From Asterias rubens (taxonomy: Eukaryota > Echinodermata > Asteroidea > Forcipulatida > Asteriidae): a stretch of 64,000 bases of DNA. Below the pieces are notes generated by a model that was given only the letters and a program-made list of their open reading frames with translations, had not been told where the DNA came from and made no database searches. Positions 16,413 through 28,800 of the stretch are shown here, piece after piece. Position numbers and translations under genes: made by a program. Each line of letters begins with the position of its first letter. Within the stretch, counting starts at the first letter, position 1. The stretch spans positions 310,001 through 374,000 of the forward strand of contig NC_047081.1 in the NCBI RefSeq assembly GCF_902459465.1, written 5' to 3'.

Positions 16413-18940
16413 GGCGACGAAACTTGTGGCCAACCAGCAACACCTGCGCCTACATTCCTTGAGTGGTTCTCTATTGTTATGCAAATTAAGTTGAAAGGCA
16501 AATCGCTGAATGGGCCATTTTGTAATACGATTTCCAAACTCGGCTTCTCTTTGAGTCAACTTTACTTTATCATTTCAACTCCTTTTATGAAAATGAGAGT
16601 TTTATTGCCTTGTTTTTATTTCGCAGTAGTATTTTTGTTGTTGAAACAAACAAAAACCGTCACAAACGTATCTAACGGATGATGACAAAAGTTCACAATG
16701 CAAAAGACAAGGAGCTTTGCATTGTGACGTCACAAAAAGAAGAAGTGCAATTTAAAAGAAAACTGGACGCACGCATTTTGCAGCGCGTTTCTGTTTCTAT
16801 AAACGCGTCAGATGGAATGTTTTCTTGACTTCACAGTTGTGATGTTTTTTTCTAAATCATTTGTGACGTTTTATCAGCGCCTAAATAAATTAGAACATTT
16901 CGTGTTGCCTACAGTCACTGCAAAAATCACAACAAATGCGGGAGGAAGTTCAAGAAAGTAAGACGTTCGTCCCTGTGAGTATCGCAAAATTCTTCTGAAA
17001 TGACCCTTTCTGTTATCTTTTTACAGTATTATAATTCCATGATTACGTCAGTTGATGTGCAACAGTAGGTGCTACTTTTTTTCAAAAAGGTTGGCTTTCA
17101 AAATGTCAGTTAAATTGAGGTAAAATAAAAGCACGTTGCCGATATCTTGTGTATGCGACGCATTGCCTTTGCCAGTTTGTGTAACTGAATTTTAAAAATG
17201 TAACTGCAGACAAATGACTTTTATACAATGGAAATTTCTAAGCTTTAAACTACCAACCAGAACATGCCACTCTCTCAGAATCAACTTTACTCGGCGAGGG
17301 AACTTTGGAAACGGTGATATGTTTTTATACATTTGTGTTGATAACATAACTTTGTTTGAACGTCGGTATAGCATAAATTGATTTTTAAGAAAGGTTTCAC
17401 AAATATCTCAGAGATTGGAGGCAAACAGTGATGGTTGAGAAACACAAGTACAAACCAGCTGGTCCTCAGTAAGGTAAGTGAACTTTTTACCATTCTTAAT
17501 CAGTTGAATTGAATCTCTGTTTATAAAAAGAGTGGCCTTGTGCATTCCAGGGCATTTCCTTGCAGGCAAGATACTAAATTTATCAGCGGGAAATATTACA
17601 TTCATTTCCACATCTCAAAGAGTTAACACAAATCAGACAGTGCAATCTCCATAAAATAATAAGATTAATTGTTTTCTTCCTTTTAACTGTGTATAAGTCA
17701 TGCGTGCAGGAAGTCTAGCCTGTGTGGCTATTTTGTTAATATTGTGATGTATTGTGATGTCACAGGTCACATGGTCTATACTTTTGTACAATTAGTAAGT
17801 TATTTTCTTTTTTTCTTTTGTCATTTGGTAAAATAATTTTGAACATCACACAAACAACAACAATCAATCACTAAATTTCTTTAAATCAAAATGCCCCAAA
17901 CAGGGGTAGTATTATTTTGTCTCTGAAGGTGGAGATTACCACTCACTACTCAAAAACTTTATTTCAATTATTATAGACTATAAAATATACATCATAATAC
18001 AGCATTTACAAAGTTTCTTTATTGTCTTAATAAGTGTTTTAGCAAAGGCCTGATTATAACACATTGGAAAACCATGCTTAGCAGAGCAATTGTTACCAGC
18101 TTAATTGCCATGTAACGTACACTACTTATGACTGGTTTCCTGCTGATCTTTACTTAGCAGCAATTTTCGTTTTAGTATTAAGCAATAACTTTTGTGTGAA
18201 TGAAGTGTGAATACATTTTCGGGACAAAATGTACTTGGCAAAAATGTTTAAGCGACAGCAAAATACTCGTTGAGTTCAAATTACTATGAAAAATGAATGA
18301 ACTGCAATAGCCTTCAGTGCTTCTTTCTGTATCAACTAAATTTTCCTTTTGTATTTACTTCACATCTCTATTAACTTTTACTTCTCTGTTGTTTTCTTCT
18401 CAAAGCGCATAGGGACTTTTCTGTGATTGTGATATGCGCTCTACAAAAATGGTTCATTATTATTAGTCCTAACTCTTTGTGAAATCGACCCCAGGTTTGT
18501 AGGTGTTTTTATATGAAGCCAAACAAAGTTGTGTAAAAAACAATATTAAATACATAGCAAATATTTTTTTGAGAGAATCTTCTAAATCAATAAACTTAAA
18601 ATCTAAAGCAAAATACCCTTCTTTCCCATTCACATAAAAAAACTATAGCAGCTGCAGAAACAGATATGTTGTATAAAATATCTGTAAAAGTGACAAGGAC
18701 CAAAATAAATAAATCAGTCCAAACAACTCTGTCTAACTACAGGATTTCTACTAGGCCATTGGGTCTCACCTCTGCAACCAAAGATCTGTGACATGAAGTT
18801 TGTAGGCTTTTGTGGCCCAAAATGTTGCACAATATTTACGCTGGAATGTTTTTTTTCTGTTTAAAAACAGGTAGTTGATGATCAATGTTGGTGTTTTATA
18901 GTCATAGACATCAACCGTCTACTTTATATTGCTCAATAGT
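16413..18940. other. intergenic region upstream of the coiled-coil gene and downstream of FAM149
   Basis: The left part (to about 16.95 kb) is the likely promoter of the minus-strand coiled-coil gene. It contains a palindromic CRE (16725-16732) and a 12-bp hairpin. The rest is AT-rich with no supported exon. ORF-like stretches at 17192-17611 have no homologue I recognise and no splice context. A degraded CTTAGC-family repeat lies near 18070-18175. Confidence 0.5.
16693..16732. promoter_or_regulatory. hairpin plus palindromic CRE (TGACGTCA) upstream of the coiled-coil gene
   Basis: A perfect 12-bp inverted repeat, TCACAATGCAAA / TTTGCATTGTGA, lies at 16693-16704 and 16716-16727. It runs directly into a consensus cAMP-response element TGACGTCA at 16725-16732. 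The site is about 300 bp upstream of the start codon at 16412, a plausible CREB/ATF-binding promoter position. Confidence 0.45.
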
Positions 18941-19325
18941 TTAAAGGCAGTGGACACTATTGGTAATTACTCAAAATAATTACTGCCATAAAACCTTACT
19001 TGTTAACGAGTAACAGGGAGAGATTGATAGTATAAAACATTGTGACAAACGGCTCCCTCTGAAATATTGTAGTTTTCGAGAAAGAAGTAATTTTCCACGA
19101 ATTTGATTTCGAGACCTCACATTTAGAATTTGATGTCTCAAAAATCAAGCATCTGAAAGCACACAACTTTGTGTGACAAAGGTGTTTTTTCTTTCACTAT
19201 TATTTCAACTTCGATGACCGATTGAGCTCAAATTTTCACAGATTTGTTATTTTATGCATATGTTGAGATACACTAACTGTGAAGGCTAGTCTTTGACAAT
19301 AACCAATAGTGTCCACTGTCTTTAA
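18941..19325. mobile_element. TTAA-flanked MITE, 385 bp (piggyBac-like termini)
   Basis: It starts TTAAAGGCAGTGGACACTAT and ends ATAGTGTCCACTGTCTTTAA. The terminal inverted repeats of about 22 bp have one mismatch, and TTAA at both ends is the usual piggyBac-type target duplication. The interior has no transposase, but it contains GATTTCGAGACCTCA opposite a near inverse and CGATGACCGATTGAGC. That last motif and the following AAATTTTCACAG also occur in the element at 34898-35273. Confidence 0.85.
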
Positions 19326-19539
19326 GTAGACTTGTGGTAGCATTGTGACTGCTCCCTCTTTTTCAAGTTCTATCTCCTAAAAAACAAGTATTTCAGTAAT
19401 ATTATGAAAACAGAACTTAAAGGAAAAATATGCTTGTCGACAAAAAATACAGGGTTGAAATATTAATAATAATATGATGGATTTTGAGAGAGTTTGTATA
19501 GATTTCAGATTGTGCTAGAGCATGTTTTGGAATAATTGG

Positions 19540-19545
19540 TTTATT
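19540..19545 (-). terminator. candidate FAM149 polyadenylation signal
   Basis: TTTATT on plus reads AATAAA on minus, about 265 bp after the FAM149 stop codon and beyond the 103-bp tandem array, which would therefore lie in the 3' UTR. Confidence 0.4.
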
Positions 19546-19593
19546 TTTTGATTATTTAACAAAAGAAATAACTGGTTTTGATACACCCATGTG

Positions 19594-19860
19594 ATAAGCC
19601 ATTGCTATAACACCTTGTAGTAACCGGCTTGTTGAGCCCCGAAGCATGGATCTAATATGATGAATCGGGTTCGAATCCCACCAGGGATTCATTGTTATAA
19701 GCCATTGCTATAACACCTTGTAGTAACCGGCTTGTTGAGCCCCGAAGCATGGATCTAATATGATGAATCGGGTTCGAATCCCACCAGGGATTCATTGTTA
19801 TAAGCCACTGTTATAACACCTTGAAGTAACCTGCTTGTTGAGCCCCATACTGACTCACTG
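19594..19860. repeat. 103-bp tandem array that includes the FAM149 C-terminal coding end
   Basis: ATAAGCCA(T/C)TG recurs at 19594, 19697 and 19800, exactly 103 bp apart. The first two copies are nearly identical. The third is the 3' end of the FAM149 terminal exon and its stop codon. The two outer copies still contain, on minus, a reading frame equivalent to GAQQAGYYKVL-stop. They also carry GGGTTCGAATCCCACC, a perfect T-arm/B-box sequence absent from the coding copy. Confidence 0.85.
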
Positions 19861-22800
19861 AAGCATCGATGTGCGACGATGAACCTGGAATACCCAAACT
19901 GATTCCCGTTATTCCAGACATGATGCCAGGGTTACCTGTATCAAGAAAACAGACAAAATCATTCATACTTTACTGGTTTGTTGGTTGAGCAATCTTGACT
20001 CTGCACCATAATTGCTTTGTCACAGGACAACAAGCCAGAGATGCCGTGTACTAGGATTGATAGTGTACGTAAAACAACCCTGGAACACTTTATAGTGGAA
20101 GTGTAGGGGTTAACCCTAGTGTTTCTGGTCCACATACCAGGTGTTTGCAGGTTTCCTCAGGCCTGTGAGCTACAGTGATTAAGTTCACTTATGAGGCATC
20201 ATTGGTTTCATTATCAGAAATATATAGCAATATAAATAATAATGACTTACCACCTGCCGGGGGAACAGCAGCGGGTGACTTGAACAGAGTGAAAGACTGG
20301 GGAGTTGATGATCGACGATTCAAGATGCCAAATGGTGTATCGGACTATAACACAAACAACAGACAAAAACATTACCAGCAACCCAGACCCATTATCACAA
20401 TCTGGAATCCAGCAGAATCCTTAGTAGGGTGCACCAAGTGCAAGGATAGTTCTTATGATGAAAAGTACTTTAGTGTACAGACTGAAACCCTTTTCACACT
20501 TGTCTATTTCCCAGGGGCAACCTCTGGGGCACTTTGGAATCCAGCTGGAATCCAGCAGAATCCTTAGTCCTCCAAAAGCCTGTTTAGGTTTTCTGATTGT
20601 GTAGGGCGTGGTACCCAAGCAAATTGGTACCTACAAATAGGGTGCACCAAGTGCAAGGATAGTTCTTATGATGAAAAGTACTTTAGTGTAAAGACTGAAA
20701 CCCTTTTCACACTTGTCTATTTCTCAGGGGCAACCCCTGGGGCACTTTGGCGCTTGGTTCACTTCACCCCCGGTCTACCCCAGAAATTGGGCATACCCCT
20801 GGGGAAAAGCCATCCCTGCTCCGGAGTAGGGGTAAGTGGTACAGCCCTAGACTTTTCTTGAGGAGCTAGTGGGTGCCAACCCAGGGCAACATTTTATAGA
20901 GCTGCTTCTAAAACAAATATCGCTATAAAACAAAATTTTCAACTAAGCAGAAATGTACTGTTACCTTGTCAAAAGGTACCATACATGATAATTGTACTTT
21001 ATGGCTGGTAACCAGTTTCTGCTTAGCAAGGGTCGACAAGTTCACGGGACTTACTCGGAATGTGTGTGTCGTGTTTGGTCTTGACTCTGAGGTAAACGTA
21101 GCTGAACGATCTTTTAGTCTCAACGCTCTGTCATCAGCTGCAGCACTTGATATCCTGAACTTAGCAGATGTTTTCTGTGCAAACAAAAACAGTCCATGTA
21201 GCGGCTTCAAGTTATTGATTGCTTGTGTGAAATAAACATTGATATAGTCTAGCTTTCCAAACTATGTTCACATTTGAAAAATTGCGGGCATAATAAAGGA
21301 GTGCATTAAAGGCGTATCTGAACAATGAAATTATGTTGTGTGCAACTGGACATTAATGAAGACCAATCTTGCAGCAAACTAACTTTACTTCTAACTGACC
21401 CTTTCTATGATGGACATAATATTGGGGTGTTCTGCAGACTGTGTAAGTGGGATACATTTACCAGCTCTGAACAGACCCCTTTTATTCTGTAAACCATCTT
21501 GTAACAGACTGACTTTACTTCTAACTGACCCTTTATATGATGGACTTAATATTGGGGTGTTCTGCAGACTGTGTAAGTGGGATACATTTACCAGCTCTGA
21601 ACAGACCCCTTTTATTCTGTAAACCATCTTGTGACAGATTAACTTTACTTCTAACTGACCCTCTCTATGATGGACATAATATTGGGGTGTTCTGCAGACT
21701 GGGTAAGTGGGATACATTTACCAGCTCTGAACAGACCCCTTTTATTCTGTACACCATCTTGTAACAGACTGACTTTACTTCTCACTGACCCTTTCTATGA
21801 TGGACTTAATATTGGGGTGTTCTGCAGACTGTGTAAGTGGGATACATTTACCAGCTCTGAACAGACCCCTTTTATTCTGTACACCATCTTGTAACAGACT
21901 GACTTTACTTCTCACTGACCCTTTCTATGATGGACTTAATATTGGGGTGTTCTGCAGGACTGTGTAAGTGGGATACATTTACCAGCTCTGAACAGACCCC
22001 TTTTATTCTGTACACCATCTTGTAACAGACTAACTTTACTTCTAACTGACCCTTTCTATGATGGACATAATATTGGGGTGTTCTGCAGACTGTGTAAGTG
22101 GGATACATTTACCAGCTCTGAACAGACCCCTTTTATTCTGTAAACCATCTTGTGACAGACTGACATTACTTTTAACTGACCCCAGAACCTACCAGATGCT
22201 ACACAATTCGGGAGGTTTACAGACTCTGTGCATCACCTGAAATATATAACTACAGGTTTGGATGCAATGGGAAATAAAAGTTTCTTTCTCCCTTTGGGGA
22301 CTGCTTTACTTCTTTCAAGTAAAATTTAAAGGGGTTTTGAGAAAACCTTCAAATAAAAAATCCCTGTCAAATCCCAGCCCTGCTTGTGTACTTACATGTG
22401 TAGACAATTTACATGTGTACTTACGTTATTAGTGTTATTGGTTTGTTTGTTCTCATTCCCATGCGACTCTGGTTGCCTTAGCTGAGGCAGAGTTTCTTGG
22501 ACTGCCTCTATTGGTGGTAGGGTCGCATTCCGACTCCAATGGTAGGGAGGAGAAGCAGCGGGATGGGGTGGAGAACCTAGACGGTCACTCGCTGTGGTCC
22601 TGTAGACATTGGAAGAAGGTCACAAGATTATTCTTTACGTCAAAAATATTTGGCCAACGATAAATTGACTAAAGTGGACTAGAGTTCAACCTGCAACCTC
22701 TGGCAGTCTGGATCAATGTACTGGACCTCTACCAGATGAGCTATCTAGCACCAATATTGGCATTCCTCTGCTTTACTATCTTTGCTCAGGAGTGCCAGTC

Positions 22801-25800
22801 AGAAGTTGATTCAACCTGTTACTGCAGTGTAGCAAGTTTATGAAACAACCTGGGAAGCGTCAACCAAAGGATCACCTTTCCGAGATCATCTTTGTAAAGC
22901 TCGTTCAAGATGGAAACAAGCAACAGATAAACGCAAAGTGCTACGTCAAAGAACTTACAGTTTCTTTCCGGTGATGATTCCCTCCATGTTGGGCGTCTTG
23001 GCTCGGTCGATGGGCCTCAACCTCCCCCGGCCTCTAGCTGATGACAACCTGTAGTTGAAGTTGTCCGTTGTTTTGACACTCATCGGACGGTTGGAGCGGT
23101 TGATCTGACTCAGGGTGCTCGAGCCTGGCCGATTCATTCCAATCTGTAAGGGTAGAGTCTGCAGCTCATCCCTAAAATACCACAAAAAGGGAAAAGACGA
23201 CTTTACAGCACTTTATCACACCCCCAGGGGCGTATCGAAGCGCTCAGTATTTTTTCCTGGAAGGTATGTGCAGCTACATTTGAAGCATGAGGTTCGTTTT
23301 TAAGCAGCTTTAGTGAAGGACGCAATAATAGTGGTTAAGTGTCTTGCTTAGGGACACAATGGATTAGAACCCACACTCTGCTGATCAGAAACACCAAAGA
23401 TTGAGTCTAATGCTCTAAGTATCTGCTCAGCCATGCCACGCCCTGAATGATGTTACAGCCAACCAAATAATCATTGAAACCTCACCGTGCAATGCCTCAA
23501 ATCCCATCTTGTCAGCTTGTTACTGTAGTAATGCATTGTACTTACCCTAGTATTGAAGGAGCTCTCGTATCTCTATCATTGGGCCTGTTATGAAGAGCTT
23601 TGGACGATATCGTCATTACACCAGTTAGATTCTGCCGGTCAGCGAGCGAGATGTTCAGGGAGGGCGCTGTGTTCAATCGAAGCTGAGTGGGTGTACAAGT
23701 ATTGAAAATCTTTCAGCATGAATACATAATGCAACACAACATCCATGAACAATCCAAAGTTTGCTGTGGCATGGGCCCGATTTCATACAAACATTGCTTA
23801 GCAAATTTCTGTTCAAAATTTAGTGGGGCACCAGTGGCACCAATGTAAACTTTAGGGGAAGATAAGCTGGTAACCTGTTTCTGCTGAGCAAGATATTTCT
23901 GTGCTTAGCATGTTTTAATGCTTACAGGCTTTATGGAAATGAGCCATGATGTCCCTAAGCTTGTCTGTTTGCCCAATCTTTAACCAATGATGAAGTGGTA
24001 GGTTTACTTACCACTGAGCCCATTGGAGCGAGCTTGTTGGATGGCATATCTAGCAAGCCACGCCCCATGTGGGTACTGAAGGGGTATGGGCTTAGGCTGA
24101 GGTCAAAGGTTGGGGCAACGGGATGCAAGGCTGACATGGCGGACGAGATGTCTTCTGTGTTTGTGTACTTCTTAGCTGTTGGTTAAAAACAAAATTGATG
24201 CGAATGTATTGTTGGTTGTTAATGACTATTGATTATTAGTGATTGACACACCGATTTAAGTTACATGTGTAACCTAGAAGCTGATTTCGTACACAGCTAG
24301 ATTAAAAGCAGAACAGATTGTATCCGTATTGAAATTCGGACCTGATCCGGATAAGTCTCGACATGGATCAAAAGTCAGTAGAGTGAAAAGGCTTATTTAC
24401 TAATAGGGAGACTGCCAACATAGAGCTGAATAGCTCAGTTGATAGAAAGACGGTATGTCAATCCGGAGGTCGATGGTTCAAGTCCTGCTCGTTTATGTTC
24501 GAACCCAAACGAAGGTTTGATTGCGCTTACCTTCTGCCAATAGATGCCAATGTCTCTTGATTAATAACCTGATCCATCCAACGACCTCTGTCCACATCAC
24601 ATCAAAGGCTTGACTATAGATAGAGTTCTGTACACAGGCGTTTGGAGTCAGGGGAGGGAAGCCTTTTCTTCTTGGGGCGTGGTATCTCTTCAGCTCGTGA
24701 CCTTCGTCCTCCCTTTATAAAAACAATAATGGTAATTTAGTTGATAAACTTATTCTGGTAAGTATGTTGTTGTGCTTAGCTTGTTCTGAAAGGGAACGAA
24801 CAACCTTGTTGCACAAATTTGTTCTCCCTTGCTAGTTACCAAGAACATTTTCATGCTAATACATTTTTTTAGTAATTACAAACATATCTTTACGCAGCTA
24901 TTTGAGATCGGCAGATTGGGTCATCGACTCACCATGATTTTAATCGGTCATACGCAAAATACTCTTCAATGACGCCTTCAGACTCAAATATTTCCTCTTC
25001 CATGTCGGCTAGTTGTTGTTGGACGTCTTCATCTCTGCTGGATCCCATCGTGGCTACCGGATCAATCGGTGTCAAACGAGTTCCAAAGACTGTCAACCTG
25101 TAATCCAAAATGATTCCGTTTGATTCCAGGTCTGTATGCTTCATGTATTCTTGTCATAAATTCACAATATTTCTGCTGTCTTATCAGAATTCTGTAGGTT
25201 TGACATTATCCGTATCTATTTGTTTATTCCAAATGGAAGTGGCCTTTTCAAAAATGAAAATGGCCTCGCCCTGTCAAAGATAAAATTCCACGCCCTGAGT
25301 ACTCACTGGACTCGGCTAATACTCACCCCTGTGGGTCTTGACTTGAGTAGTTTGGATACTCATTCTCACCGAGGTCCATGAGCTCAACGGCCGTTGCTGG
25401 TGTCTGGGACGAGCGTGGAATAAACTCATAGCCGAGGTCACTTGGTGTGATCTGTTGCTTGCCCAACACTCTGTAAATAAATCATCAAAATATTCAATAT
25501 GACTTTGGTTCTAACTTCTTTGCATAGCCTGCAGATAGACCTGGTCCCAATTTAATAGAGCTGCTTCCCAGAATTATTGCCTCAAAAAGATCTGCTTAGC
25601 CGAAATACGCAGAATACCAGTCACAAACAGTACATGTGATAAGGTACCTCGGCTGCTAACCTTGGTGTGGTAAGCACAATTTTGTGTGCTTTTACCAGCT
25701 CTATGAAATTGGGCCTTTACCTAGACAATTTTTTTCACAGAAATGGGTTACCAGCCAGAACACCATGCAAATTACATCTTGTGACTGGTACCATGCCTTC

Positions 25801-28800
25801 TTTTGCTAACCAAATTTCACCTGCTTAGAACAGTTTTCTGCTTAGCAGTTAGAGCTTTTATATTGTTTACAGCTGAATGAGTGATCTTTAAGTCAAATAA
25901 AAACCTTGTAAATATTATGAAGATCAACAAGTATGATCTTCGAGGGGCGACACTCTTACGTACCTTAAGTGTGGGAACCTGGAGTTCCATTCTTTACATT
26001 CATTTTCTAATTGCACTGACGTGGTGGCGTCTTTCTGTCCCTCAAACAGAATATCATCAATCTCCTGGAACATACGACGAACCGTTTTACCCGCTTGCTT
26101 GTCAAATTCCTGCAAAAAAAGAGAACAAAAACAATAATTTTTTAATTTTTTATTTTGAGTATTTTCCCTAAATGTTCCTTTAGGTTTATAGACTGTGTGG
26201 TCTCTGGGGTCAATAAGAATGTCTTAAGATGGGTTATAGTATCACCAAAGTGATTTGAACTGTGACATCACACATTGATTACCAATTAAGAATAATGCAA
26301 AAGTTAAGATCAATCTTAGCTCTTTGTGAAATAAAGCCCCAGGTTTGATTCTTAGAATCAGAACCAACTTGTAAATCAGTTTTCACACCCTGATTATCAA
26401 AGTTTGCATCTTCTGTTTTTTTCTCTAAAATCCAAGAGAATCGTTCATTTACTTCTACCTTTGACTCCCATCACTAGACAAGAGCCAATTTGTGGACAGC
26501 TTTTCTTTTCCAACCAAACGATGAGGATTTTGCCCTTTTTTTGAGGGATCTTAAACTCTTCTCTCTAAAGCCACTACTCACTTGAACATTTTTACTTACA
26601 TCATCTGCCCAAGAAAACAGACTACTCCTTTCTGTCGAGTTTCCAGACGTCCAACCTCCGCTATTCATTAAGAAGTTGGGTTTCTCATCCTCTGATGGTG
26701 AAGACATTCCGCTTCCAGAGGGGGTGACATAGCTATTTATAGCCTCGTTAACGCTGTTCAGGTAGTGCATGGGGATGATGTCATCAGGTCGCTCCAGGGT
26801 GGGGTAGTTGTCCGACCGCGATGAGATGCCCCGTCTGGAATACAAGAAGCGAAACAAAAATCAGTGAAAACTCTTTCGTACGGTTTGGTGATGCCCGTTG
26901 CCCCACAGTTTTTGGAAAACCTGTGAAGAACACTGTTTTTACAATTTAGGAGGTGCACAGACTCTGTGTATTGAAACCAGAAATACAAGGAAGACCATAG
27001 GTTTGTACATGGGTGACGGTGTAGACTATCTCTTACTCCAGTTGGTCACTGCTTTAGTATCTCCTGCAATAAAACTTGAAGGCTCAAATGAAAAAGGGAA
27101 AATTATGAGAAATTACAATTAACAGTTTACCCTAAAATAATCAGACCCTCTCTATGTGCTGTCTTTCTCCGCATGATCAGAAAACACTCACTCCGAGTTA
27201 CAGATGCTTTTGAAAAGTAGAGATATCCGACGCCAATATTCAGAAAACTCACAGATACTCATTTACTGGAATACTCAATATCCAGATGTCCGTTCCTGAT
27301 ACTACACACTCACTCTCCTCCAATGACATTGTACTAAATATCTAACAACACTGTCTTTCTGACCATATGGCTGACACAACCAAAATGTCAAGTGCACTGG
27401 AGATCTATCACAGGACAGCGGGAAAGAGCTAAGCAAACATTGCTTGTCAAACACAGAAAGTGACCACCAATAATGACAATCAACGGCCAATAGGGCAAGA
27501 TATATAATCACCTCACTCAAGGCGCCAAACTAAACACAAGTGCTTTGCTGTGAATGTCCGAGTTCAAGTAATAAAAGACTGAGCGAGGAGGTAAATAAAC
27601 ACACAAAATATTAATATGATCCAAAATCATATTACTGTTCTTATAATGTATAATATTTTTATATCCGTCCTGTAACTGGCGCTTGCGCTGTTGAATAAAA
27701 TAAAATTAAAATAAATAAATAAAATAAATTTCATCCAATGAAATTATTCATCCAGGGATGAGATTTATAGAGTGTGAAAATGCCTGAAACGTGGCTTGCA
27801 GGGCTTCGGTTTCCCTTTAAACGAGACCTCCTACAGTCCTAGACAGTAAGGGTTCTTCTCCTATGCCCCATGTACTTGAAGCTAGCTTATACGTGGGGCC
27901 ATTACTTACGATTGGTGTGCCGATACAGGCACACTACGGCCAACTCGCAAACAACAATTTTGTTTAATAGTATGAACTTTGAACCTGGGCTTCAAATACT
28001 CAAAGGCCATCATCAATGTTTGAATCATAATAAAAACAAGGGAGAGAAAGAATCTTAGTCTTGAAAAAAATATTTACAGTCAAGTAAAATTCTGAGAAGC
28101 AAGACGAGTGGTCTTATTGAGATTTTCCTTGAAATTCTATCCTCAAATGCCCAAGACATCTTGTTCAAACAACAACCATTCTTGTCTTATTGAATACGAG
28201 TACAAATACATTCACATGTACGCTACGGAATAAAATCTGAGTGTCAGATCTTTCATTGATGAATATTGACTTGAATCTCAAGTTCCACTATCGAATCACA
28301 AACTTAGGAAGCAAACACATCAGCACCATGTAAATAGATATTTTGTTTGTTTTGATACGCAAGTATTAAAAGTAAAATAACGTATGGTGCAAGTCTCAGG
28401 CATTTTGAATATGAGAAGACAACAAAATCAAAGACTATCTTTCAATGAAACTGAAAGCAAGTTATTTTTTGATATATAAACCTATTGTGATCCCTGGCTA
28501 TGACATTATGGCAGTTACAGGTTGCATAGCTTCTTACTTACTTGCACCCTGAACAAAGATATTGACTGATAGGGAGACCACCATCATAAGGGTGAGATAG
28601 CTCAGTTAGTAGACCGCCGGGCATGTTATACTGGAGGTTGTTGGTTCAAATCCTACTCCCATTAGTTTGTCTTTGTTCAATTCAAAAATTAAAGTGCTCA
28701 GTACCTTTTAGGTAAACCTTTACCTAAAAAAACAAGTGTATATAATGTTTATATAGGCCTAATTATCTAAAAAAAATCCAGCCAATAATTCTGAAGGACA

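Larger units (their letters stand above)
20251..26834 (-). other. well-supported core of the FAM149 gene
   Basis: This marks the part of the FAM149 model for which both splice sites and protein similarity agree (eleven exons, before the terminal exon). The acceptor at 26835 requires a phase-2 upstream exon. Without one, its first codon is incomplete, so coding sequence must continue to the right of 26834. Confidence 0.85.

Noticed and set aside
16940-16980. Small plus-strand start exon (ATGCGGGAGG... followed by GTAAGA)
   Set aside because: It has a plausible donor, but no downstream acceptor exon or protein similarity was found, so it cannot be supported.
17192-17611. Overlapping minus-strand frames of 60-68 codons
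   Set aside because: They lack splice context and contain a dispersed-repeat fragment (AGGAAATGCCCTGGAATGCAC). No protein family was recognised.
21391-22240. Several 60-108-codon frames on both strands repeating GCSADCVSGIHLPALNRPL or its reverse
   Set aside because: They are produced by the 130-bp minisatellite. The period is not a multiple of three, so no continuous protein exists.
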